This document shows, piece by piece, positions 1 to 5,369 of a stretch of DNA of 5,369 bases. Made by a program: the position numbers and the translations under genes. The stretch covers positions 1-5,369 of the forward strand of contig LNEX01000148.1 in the NCBI GenBank assembly GCA_001464165.1, read 5' to 3'. The notes under the pieces are model-generated. The model saw only the letters and a program-made list of their open reading frames with translations, was not told the DNA's origin and ran no database searches. Source of the DNA: a bacterium Ga0077546 (GTDB lineage: Bacteria; Cyanobacteriota; Vampirovibrionia; Obscuribacterales; Obscuribacteraceae). Position 1 is the first letter of the stretch, and every line of letters begins with the position of its first letter.

Positions 1-608
1 CCCTGAGAGCCGCCAGTAACCAAGACAGTTTTAAGATCTGAACGCAGGCCGAGAATGGCACAACCTGAGTCTCTATGACGCTCAGCCAGAAAGCTCTTGC
101 GCACAGGGTTGCCATTAAAAACAATACGTCCACGAGGGGCATTGATGCGCGCTGCTGCTCCTTGCATACCGAGAGAAACCAACTGAGCACGGCGCGACAA
201 TAGGCGATTGACCAGCCCCGGATGGGCATCTGGCTCATGCACTGCTGTCGGCACCCCAAGCGAGTTAGCTGCGGCAAGAGGCGGAGCCGACGCATAACCG
301 CCCGTTCCCAGCACAACAGTAGGCTTAAACTGGCGCAAAACTTCTTTAGCGCGCTCTATTGCAGACCACATTTGAAAAGGCCAAGTAATAAGGCGGGGGG
401 ACAAACTACGTGGCATGCCAGAGACATTCAAACCAATAAAGTCGAGGCCATTGTCTCGCGCTAGTTTTTCTTCGGGATGACCACTTGCCCCTATATATAA
501 GATGGCCTCAACCGATGGGTCGTCCTTGAGATGCTCAGCTACCGAAAGAGCTGGGTAAATGTGACCACCGGTGCCACCACCTGTTAGTACTATGCGATGA
601 CCAACCAT
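1..608 (-). CDS. murG: MurG, lipid II-forming GlcNAc transferase (partial, C-terminus outside window)
   Basis: UDP-N-acetylglucosamine--N-acetylmuramyl-(pentapeptide) pyrophosphoryl-undecaprenol GlcNAc transferase. It adds GlcNAc to lipid I to give lipid II, acting as a peripheral protein on the cytoplasmic face of the membrane (GT28 family, GT-B fold). The first 202 codons are present; the reading frame is open at the window edge. Visible motifs: the N-terminal glycine loop GGGTGGHIYPAL (residues 10-20, His16), GTGGYASAPP (101-110), HEPDAHPGLVNR (124-135), NGNPVR (165-170) and the start of the second glycine loop, VTGGSQ (197-202). The missing part would be most of the UDP-GlcNAc-binding C-terminal domain. 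The ATG at 608-606 was chosen because translation begins directly at the first beta strand, as in the family, 15 bp after the ftsW stop; AAGGA lies 12 nt upstream, overlapping that stop. One oddity: the usual HEQN motif reads HEPD, so the conserved Asn at position 127 (E. coli numbering is the same here) is Asp. Identity is certain; whether the gene is complete cannot be seen. Confidence 0.97.
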   Translation of the reverse strand, partial: MVGHRIVLTGGGTGGHIYPALSVAEHLKDDPSVEAILYIGASGHPEEKLARDNGLDFIGLNVSGMPRSLSPRLITWPFQMWSAIERAKEVLRQFKPTVVLGTGGYASAPPLAAANSLGVPTAVHEPDAHPGLVNRLLSRRAQLVSLGMQGAAARINAPRGRIVFNGNPVRKSFLAERHRDSGCAILGLRSDLKTVLVTGGSQ

Positions 609-626
609 CTGTTTGAACAGTCCTTA
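609..626 (-). promoter_or_regulatory. murG ribosome binding site with hairpin-sized spacer
   Basis: On the minus strand the ftsW stop TAA runs straight into a Shine-Dalgarno-like AAGGA (625-621). The 12 nt between it and the murG ATG read CTGT-TCAA-ACAG, a perfect 4-bp stem with a 4-nt loop. Twelve nt is long for a spacer; folding would shorten the effective distance. The SD overlapping the upstream stop suggests that murG translation is coupled to ftsW. The sequence is seen directly; folding and coupling are inferred. Confidence 0.5.
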
Positions 627-1919
627 CATTGTGCTCAAGGCATGGGGTGAGTGCGAGGGTTTTGTCGGTGGAGCCGGGGGCTGGCTTGGTGGAAGAGGAG
701 GAGAAGATTCTTCTTCTAGCTCTTCATCGTCTTCAGCCACAGCGGCGCGATCTCTTGAGATTGATAGCAGAATGCCGACCATAGACAAAGTAACCACTAA
801 AGATGTGCCACCATAACTAATGAATGGCAAAGTAATACCGGTAACCGGCAGCAGGCCAGTAGTTACCATCATGTTAATGACAGCCTGAGTACATATTTCA
901 CTAGTGATACCAATGGCCAAGATGCGGCCAAACAGAGTCTTGGAGGACATTGCCGCCTTGTAGCCATAGACTCCAAACAAAGCAAAAAGACCAATCAACA
1001 AACTACAGCCAATCAAACCAAACTCTTCCGCAATGACCGCAAAAATAAAATCGGCGAATTGCACAGGAAGGTAATAAAGCTTCTGCAATGAGCGTCCAAA
1101 TCCTTGACCCCATAGGCCGCCCGAACCGATGGCATACTGCGCCTGAATAATATTCCAGCCTTCTTTCTGGGGATGAAGATACGGATTGAGCCAGGTTTCA
1201 ATACGAGCCATCTGATATGGATGCTTTTGGATATGCTGCCAGGCAAGAAGAGCAGTGCCGCCCAGGGCACCGAGAAGTAGCAAGAAGTTTGTACCACTGG
1301 CAAACAGTAGAGTGAGCAAGCTAGCAAGAATCATGCTGGCACTACCCAAGTCAGGTTGCTTGATGACAATACCCGCCATGATCAAAACCACAGCAATTCG
1401 GCAGAAATTTTGACGATGCCACCAGAAATATTTGGCAAGCCCGGATGCAAGAAGCAAGATAGTAGCGACCTTAGCCACTTCTGACGGTTGAAACTGCAGC
1501 GGACCAACCGTTAACCAACGGCTTGAGCCCATGGTCTGCACAGTTAAGCCAGGAATATTGACGAGAGTAATTGATAGCGAAGCTAGAGCGAACAACGCCA
1601 GAGGCCAGGCGAATTTTTTCAAACGGCGATAGTCGTAGCGACTAACCGTAAACATCACAAACAAGCCGATGACAAAGGCCATGGTCTGCTTGCGTAAGAG
1701 CGTCGTGGAGTCATGAAAACTTTGTTGTGCTTCCGGAGCCGAGGCTGAATAGACAGCCATCAAACCAAATCCACAGAGGCTAAGGGTAATACCTACCAAG
1801 GTGCGATCGATGCCGCCTCTGTATTCAGGAGCGGCGGGAGTTTTATCGCTTGAGTCACCGCTATGGTCGCGGCGACGCCATCTCTCGCGCCCTTGCGCGG
1901 ACAAGATCCTTGAAGACAC
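624..1919 (-). CDS. ftsW: FtsW, septal peptidoglycan glycosyltransferase (SEDS family)
   Basis: Polytopic inner-membrane SEDS protein that polymerises lipid II into glycan at the division septum, normally with its partner class B PBP (FtsI). From the GTG at 1919 it has 431 aa, close to the usual 380-420 plus a tail. About ten hydrophobic segments are visible. Motifs: IDRTL just before the first membrane segment (residues 37-41), SSRWL and FQPSEVAK (132-150), KQPDLG (187-192), AIGSGGLWGQGFG (263-275), LPVQFADFIF (284-293) with the SEDS catalytic Asp at 290, and GLLPVTGITLPFISYGG (355-371). The cytoplasmic N-terminus is Arg-rich. The C-terminal 42 residues form an acidic stretch (EDDEELEEE) followed by a Pro-rich tail. 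Start choice: GTG 1919 has GAGGA 8 nt upstream; a GTG at 1961 (445 aa) lacks a good SD, and the first start after the murD stop (TTG 1799) would remove the conserved IDR. Either GTG overlaps murD (59 or 101 bp). FtsW rather than RodA is inferred from its place between murD and murG. Confidence 0.96.
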   Translation of the reverse strand: MSSRILSAQGRERWRRRDHSGDSSDKTPAAPEYRGGIDRTLVGITLSLCGFGLMAVYSASAPEAQQSFHDSTTLLRKQTMAFVIGLFVMFTVSRYDYRRLKKFAWPLALFALASLSITLVNIPGLTVQTMGSSRWLTVGPLQFQPSEVAKVATILLLASGLAKYFWWHRQNFCRIAVVLIMAGIVIKQPDLGSASMILASLLTLLFASGTNFLLLLGALGGTALLAWQHIQKHPYQMARIETWLNPYLHPQKEGWNIIQAQYAIGSGGLWGQGFGRSLQKLYYLPVQFADFIFAVIAEEFGLIGCSLLIGLFALFGVYGYKAAMSSKTLFGRILAIGITSEICTQAVINMMVTTGLLPVTGITLPFISYGGTSLVVTLSMVGILLSISRDRAAVAEDDEELEEESSPPLPPSQPPAPPTKPSHSPHALSTM

Positions 1920-3249
1920 GGCCTCTATCCTCGAAATCCCTGAACATATCGAAACTGGCACAGGCAGGGGAAAGTAATACTGGTCCTTTTCTCAATTTAC
2001 CGCCGATTTGAACAGCTTCCTCCATAGTAGCGGCAAGATATATATCGTTAAATCCGGCTTCACGTAAAGCTCTCTCAAAACGTTCTTTTGCTTCACCAAT
2101 AAGGATAACGCCCAAAGCGTATTTTTTTATCGATTGAATTAAATCAGAAAGCGGAGTTCCTTTATCTTTGCCACCAGCAATAAGGATGACGCTCTTCTCC
2201 GAAAAAGATTCAAGAGCCTTAATAGCTGAATCGGTATTCGTAGCTTTTGAGTCATTGTAGAAATCAACGCCATCAACGGTTTCGACGAATTCAAGGCGAT
2301 GCTCTAGTGCTTTAAAGGTACGCAGATGCTGCTCAATTTCTTTTTCATTCAAGCCAGCTAAGCAGCAGGCCGATATTGCCGCGAGAGCATTTTCAATGTT
2401 GTGCTTGCCGATGATACGCAAATCATTCTGGTTGCAGACAACTCTCGTGCGAGCATTATACGAATAGCACAAGAAGCCATCCTCTAAATACGCACCCTGT
2501 ATGCCGCGGTTATCATCCGGCAGCAATGTAAAAGGAAACAACTCAGCTTTTGTTTTTGTGGTTGCCACCACTGAATCATCTTGATTGAGAATGGCATACG
2601 ATTCCATTTCTTGGTGAGCAAACATCGAACGTTTTGCTTCTATGTAAGGATCAAGGCCACTGTGCCAGTCAAGATGATCAGGTGTAAGGTTGAGCCAAAT
2701 GCCTATATAGGGAGCAAATGTAGGCGAATAATGGAGCTGATAAGAGCTAACCTCTACAACTAGGAAGTCGAGGGGTCCGCTATCTAGGCGACTCAAGATT
2801 GGCACGCCAATATTGCCGCAGGCAGGAGCTAGACGACCAGCCTTTTCTAGAATGTAGCTAATCAAAGCAGTCGTAGTTGACTTACCATTGGTGCCAGTGA
2901 CAGCAATAAAAGGAACGGTGCCGTTACACTCGCGAAAGGCAAGTTCAACGTCAGAAATTACTTCTCGTCCATGGGCCTTCGCTCTGAGCATAACGTCGGA
3001 ATGGGGCGGAATACCTGGACTAGTAATAACAAGCTCAGACCAGCTTAAACAGCGCTCACTATGAGCACCAAATTCACTTTCAACCGGTAAAGCAGCCAGC
3101 TCAGCCAACAACTTCGGATTGATCTTGTCTTTGGGCTGAGACTCAGATACAAGAACCTTAGCCCCGCGCTTAACCAGGTAGGAAGCGGCGGCGATGCCGC
3201 TTCTACCTAGCCCTAAAATACTGACTTTCTTGTTATTCCAGTCTGCCAC
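1861..3249 (-). CDS. murD: MurD, UDP-N-acetylmuramoyl-L-alanine--D-glutamate ligase
   Basis: ATP-dependent cytoplasmic Mur ligase that adds D-Glu to UDP-MurNAc-L-Ala, the second amino-acid step of the peptidoglycan stem peptide. With the GTG start at 3249 it has 462 aa, the normal size, and all three domains. The N-terminal Rossmann-like UDP-binding domain has LGLGRSG (12-18) and TSPGIP (76-81). The central ATPase domain has the P-loop VTGTNGKSTTTA (117-128), EVSSYQL (166-172), NLTPDHLD (187-194), Lys206 in EAKRS (the position carbamylated in the family) and NIENALAA. The C-terminal domain has EHRLE (316-320), NDSKATNTDS (332-341), GGKDKG (359-364) and SPACASFDMFRDF (427-439). No key residue is missing. 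GTG 3249 is preferred because it gives MADWNNKKVSILGLG, matching the usual MurD beginning; a TTG at 3276 would add nine residues (471 aa). Neither start has a Shine-Dalgarno site. The 3' end overlaps ftsW and the last residues are Arg-rich. Confidence 0.97.
   Translation of the reverse strand: MADWNNKKVSILGLGRSGIAAASYLVKRGAKVLVSESQPKDKINPKLLAELAALPVESEFGAHSERCLSWSELVITSPGIPPHSDVMLRAKAHGREVISDVELAFRECNGTVPFIAVTGTNGKSTTTALISYILEKAGRLAPACGNIGVPILSRLDSGPLDFLVVEVSSYQLHYSPTFAPYIGIWLNLTPDHLDWHSGLDPYIEAKRSMFAHQEMESYAILNQDDSVVATTKTKAELFPFTLLPDDNRGIQGAYLEDGFLCYSYNARTRVVCNQNDLRIIGKHNIENALAAISACCLAGLNEKEIEQHLRTFKALEHRLEFVETVDGVDFYNDSKATNTDSAIKALESFSEKSVILIAGGKDKGTPLSDLIQSIKKYALGVILIGEAKERFERALREAGFNDIYLAATMEEAVQIGGKLRKGPVLLSPACASFDMFRDFEDRGRVFKDLVRARAREMASPRP
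1917..1932 (-). promoter_or_regulatory. ftsW ribosome binding site inside the murD 3' end
   Basis: GAGGA at 1932-1928 lies 8 nt before the GTG at 1919-1917, inside the murD codons for the conserved FEDRGRVF segment. It is the best-spaced SD among the possible ftsW starts and is the reason for choosing 1919 over 1961. Because murD protein sequence also constrains these bases, the match could be fortuitous. Confidence 0.45.
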
Positions 3250-3269
3250 CCGATAATTGTAACAGGTGG
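3246..3269 (-). promoter_or_regulatory. Hairpin covering the likely murD start codon
   Basis: On the minus strand CCACCTG (3269-3263) can pair with CGGGTGG (3252-3246): seven base pairs including one G-U, around a 10-nt A/T-rich loop. The GTG start at 3249-3247 lies within the 3' arm, so the fold would hide it. No SD-like sequence is visible upstream. If the TTG at 3276 is used instead, the hairpin falls inside the coding sequence. The complementarity is seen directly; any role in translation control is inferred and it could be chance. Confidence 0.3.
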
Positions 3270-3318
3270 TTTCCAAGCTAAGGAAAGAAACGCAAAAGAT
3301 AAAGGTAAAAAGAAAGGT
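3270..3318 (-). other. Pyrimidine-rich intergenic leader of murD
   Basis: Between the TPR stop and murD the transcribed strand is almost all pyrimidine, with repeated CTTT units (3318-3281). It has no SD and no convincing -10/-35 pair. Just before it, AGAGGT-TAG-ACCTTT (3327-3313) can form a weak six-pair stem with one G-U and the TPR stop codon in the loop, followed by C and five Ts (3312-3307). This resembles a leaky intrinsic terminator, but the stem is short and A/T-rich. U-rich leaders can also serve as ribosomal protein S1 contacts when an SD is absent; that role is inferred. Confidence 0.3.
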
Positions 3319-5223
3319 CTAACCTCTTTGACGGTCTTTCTCTTTTTGCTCGAGCTTGTAGGCCTTCTCTGAGAGATTAGCAATCTTCTTGTTCATCTTC
3401 TCTACTTCTTTTGGAGGCATATTGGGAGTAAGAGCCATGTAGGCTTTGTACTGAACAACTGCTTCTTTAAGATCTTTTGAGGCTTCTGGCTTCAGTCTCT
3501 CTAGAGTCTTGCCAATTCCCATACGAGCATCAGCAATCTTAGGATTGTCGTATATAGATGCGTGATACTTGTCGATAGCACTGGCTAACTGACTACGTCT
3601 AGCAAGATCGTCACCAAGAGTTAACTCTTGCCGAGCCACATCTTTTTGCTTAGCAACCAAATTAAGACCACGCTTGGCCCGCTCTTCACCACCCGGGAAG
3701 CTAGAAGCTTTCTTGTAAGCAGCTTCAGCACTAGGGAGATCTTTGATCATCAAGGCCAAATCACCAACAGCAAAGGTCTGCTTAGCATCCGAAGCATTGG
3801 CGATAACAGTGTTCATCTGTTGATCAGATTCACTAAACTTGTTTTGAGCAAGAAGAGCCTCAGCATAAGCCACTCTCTCACCATCATTGGTCGGTGTACC
3901 AATGCTAGCCAGATCAACTGGTACGCCAGCCATGGAACGCAACTTAGCTTGTGCCAGTCTCAGTTCCATATCATTTGGATTCATTTTGACAGCTTGATCA
4001 ATCATGCGCTGAGCAGATTCGTACTCATTAGATACAAAGAAAGCACCAGTAGCTTCTTTGTTGGCTTTGAGATAATAAGCTCTAGTCAAACCCTTTGCTG
4101 CTGCCGAGTTTTGTGGATTAGCATCAAGCACTGTGCGGTATTCTTTGACAGCATCATCAAGCTTTTCTAGCTGCAAACTTTGATCAGCCACACGCAAATG
4201 CAAGTCGGGATTATTGGGCATCATTTCTAAACCAGAACGAAGCTCAGCAATAGACATTTCAAGATCGCCGCGGCCTTGTCTGATATCGGCAATATGGAGG
4301 TAAGCATCAGGGTTCTCTGGCTTAATGCTAATAGATTTTTGCAATTGCTGGATGGCGGCCACTGTATTACCCTGGGCAGCATAGACATCACCCATGGTCT
4401 GATGCACAGGAGCACTGTTGCGGTTTTGATAGAGCGAAGTATTGAGCTCTTTCAATGCTTCGTCGTACAGGCCTTGTTTATAGTAGGCACGACCCAAGCC
4501 ATAGTGAGCAGTAGAATTGCCAGAATTGAGTGAGACAGCCTGCTTAAACGCAGCAACAGCATCAGCATATTGCTCTTTGTTGAGCTTGGCTATACCCATC
4601 TGACCGTAGGCTTCAGAGTTTTTAGGATCAACCCGAGTGGCTTCTTTATACTCGCTAATCGCTTCATCTAGGCGACCCTGTTCCTTATATATGTTTCCCA
4701 GGGTGATGTGGGCTTCAGGCATGCCGGGGTCGATGCTGATTGCTTGCTTGGCTTCAGCCTCAGCACTGCGCAAAGTAGCATCTTTATTTTTAATAACGGT
4801 ACCAGACGACGAAGTTAGCCTATTCAACATCACCATAGCCTTACCAGCGTGAGCCATGGCGTTCATTGGATCATTTGCCAAAACTTTGGCGAAATTCTCT
4901 TCGGCAGCATCTAACTTAAACTGCTTAGCGAGAGCCATGCCATAACCAACAGCAGCAGCTGTACTCTTTGGACTTCTGGTCATCTCGCCTTTATAAAGAT
5001 CGGCAGCCTCAGTGAATTTTCCTTGCATCATGAGCTGATCGGCTCTGACTGTCTCGCGCGTGATGCGAATTTGATATGTCTTGTTCGCAGCAATTTGAAG
5101 ACCCGAAATCGAATCTGAATTACCACGAGCTAAAGCCTCAACATTCCAGGCAAAATTTGACCCGACAGAAATAGATGCCGCTAAAGCCAAAGTGAAAATT
5201 CTGAACGAGTTTCTATTAGTCAT
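3319..5223 (-). CDS. Exported tetratricopeptide-repeat protein of unknown function
   Basis: A 634-aa protein made almost wholly of TPR helix pairs, which are protein-binding scaffolds; the partner is unknown. The N-terminus is a signal peptide: MTNRNSFR, a hydrophobic core to about residue 25, and a probable AxA cleavage site (Ala30-Leu-Ala32). No lipobox Cys is present, so a periplasmic or secreted product is likely. TPR-like units begin at about 59, 88, 122, 167, 201, 235, 269, 303, 337 and 371, with weaker ones at about 448, 481, 530 and 563. From 167 to 370 six repeats keep an exact 34-residue period. Typical units contain LGNIYKEQGRLDEAISEYKEA and GLGRAYYKQGLYDEALKEL. Extra residues split the repeats on either side of this block. 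The C-terminus (about 604-634) is a charged, Lys/Glu-rich, probably coiled-coil tail. The ATG at 5223 was chosen because the signal peptide starts there; a TTG at 5346 would add 41 residues that look non-coding. It lies 69 bp upstream of murD, so a role in envelope assembly is suggested only by position. Confidence 0.9.
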   Translation of the reverse strand: MTNRNSFRIFTLALAASISVGSNFAWNVEALARGNSDSISGLQIAANKTYQIRITRETVRADQLMMQGKFTEAADLYKGEMTRSPKSTAAAVGYGMALAKQFKLDAAEENFAKVLANDPMNAMAHAGKAMVMLNRLTSSSGTVIKNKDATLRSAEAEAKQAISIDPGMPEAHITLGNIYKEQGRLDEAISEYKEATRVDPKNSEAYGQMGIAKLNKEQYADAVAAFKQAVSLNSGNSTAHYGLGRAYYKQGLYDEALKELNTSLYQNRNSAPVHQTMGDVYAAQGNTVAAIQQLQKSISIKPENPDAYLHIADIRQGRGDLEMSIAELRSGLEMMPNNPDLHLRVADQSLQLEKLDDAVKEYRTVLDANPQNSAAAKGLTRAYYLKANKEATGAFFVSNEYESAQRMIDQAVKMNPNDMELRLAQAKLRSMAGVPVDLASIGTPTNDGERVAYAEALLAQNKFSESDQQMNTVIANASDAKQTFAVGDLALMIKDLPSAEAAYKKASSFPGGEERAKRGLNLVAKQKDVARQELTLGDDLARRSQLASAIDKYHASIYDNPKIADARMGIGKTLERLKPEASKDLKEAVVQYKAYMALTPNMPPKEVEKMNKKIANLSEKAYKLEQKEKDRQRG

Positions 5224-5369
5224 ACGGTTCTCGGTTCTCCATCTACGGGGGGCGATGCTGTGTGTATACAAGACGTTATGCGCTTGAAAAGCTGACTGCC
5301 TTGCTTTATCTCGAAATAGTCGCAAATTGTAGCAACCTAACCACAAGCAATAAAGGTTAACTTGCTGTC
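5224..5369 (-). promoter_or_regulatory. Leader of the TPR gene with two weak sigma70-type promoter candidates
   Basis: No gene is supported in this stretch. Candidate 1: TTTATT (5354-5349), 17-bp spacer, TACAAT (5331-5326); the -10 is good and the -35 poor. Candidate 2: TTTTCA (5290-5285), 16-bp spacer, TATACA (5268-5263). Just before the ATG, GAGAACC occurs twice in direct tandem (5239-5233 and 5232-5226). The first copy contains GGAG 13 nt from the start and the second a shorter GAG 6 nt from it, so the ribosome binding site is weak or ambiguous. Both promoters are pattern matches only. Confidence 0.3.

Noticed and set aside
222..464. 80-aa plus-strand frame opposite murG
   Set aside because: It is antisense to conserved MurG motifs and rich in Arg/His/Lys with no domain, as expected for a shadow frame.
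613..816. 67-aa plus-strand frame with a poly-Ser run
   Set aside because: The Ser run is the antisense of the Glu/acidic codons in the FtsW tail; no ribosome binding site or homology is visible.
1013..1327. 104-aa minus-strand frame inside ftsW
   Set aside because: It is a shifted reading of conserved FtsW membrane segments; its hydrophobicity comes from the real gene.
3628..4170. 180-aa open frame on the plus strand
   Set aside because: It lies wholly antisense to the well-supported TPR gene, has no recognisable domain, and its composition follows from reading Ala/Leu/Lys/Glu-rich TPR codons backwards.
4114..4725. 102-bp periodicity as a DNA tandem repeat
   Set aside because: The period reflects 34-residue TPR units at protein level; the nucleotide copies are too diverged to be a recent DNA repeat or a CRISPR array.
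4276..4852. Plus-strand frames of 85 and 71 aa opposite the TPR gene
   Set aside because: They are shadows of the regular TPR block, with no independent start signal or domain.
5224..5346. 41-residue N-terminal extension of the TPR protein from TTG 5346
   Set aside because: The extension would put a signal peptide in the interior of the protein; the ATG at 5223 begins exactly at that signal peptide.

Overview
The window holds four genes, all on the minus strand, so transcription runs from right to left: a secreted tetratricopeptide-repeat (TPR) protein, then murD, ftsW and the first two thirds of murG, which runs off the left edge. There are no RNA genes, mobile elements or CRISPR arrays that I can see, and the plus strand shows only shadow frames.

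Layout. Positions 5224-5369 are the leader of the TPR gene, with two weak promoter candidates and a 7-nt tandem duplication just before the start codon. Positions 3319-5223 encode a 634-aa exported TPR protein. Positions 3250-3318 are a 69-bp gap whose transcript is strongly pyrimidine-rich and carries a hairpin over the likely murD start. Positions 1861-3249 are murD. ftsW (624-1919) overlaps the end of murD by about 59 bp, and murG (608 down to 1) starts 15 bp after ftsW stops.

How the genes work together. murD-ftsW-murG is the classical core of the dcw (division and cell wall) cluster. MurD adds D-glutamate to UDP-MurNAc-L-Ala in the cytoplasm. MurG adds GlcNAc to lipid I to make lipid II on the inner face of the membrane. 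FtsW polymerises lipid II into septal glycan at the division site. The overlap and short spacing point to one transcript for these three. The TPR gene sits where mraY or murF is often found, and may or may not be co-transcribed.

Organism. The window indicates a bacterium of middling GC (roughly half, judged by eye). The FtsW loop motif LPVQFADFIF and some MurD/MurG wording remind me of Cyanobacteriota-type sequences. Together with the large exported TPR protein, this makes a non-photosynthetic cyanobacterial relative (Vampirovibrionia/Melainabacteria type) a reasonable guess. This is a low-confidence impression from memory, not a database result.

I do not see a clearly novel system. The points most worth a second look are the TPR gene fused into the dcw neighbourhood and its mirror-like loop insertions, the murD leader without a Shine-Dalgarno site, the long murD/ftsW overlap, the hairpin between ribosome binding site and start of murG, and the Asn-to-Asp change in MurG.
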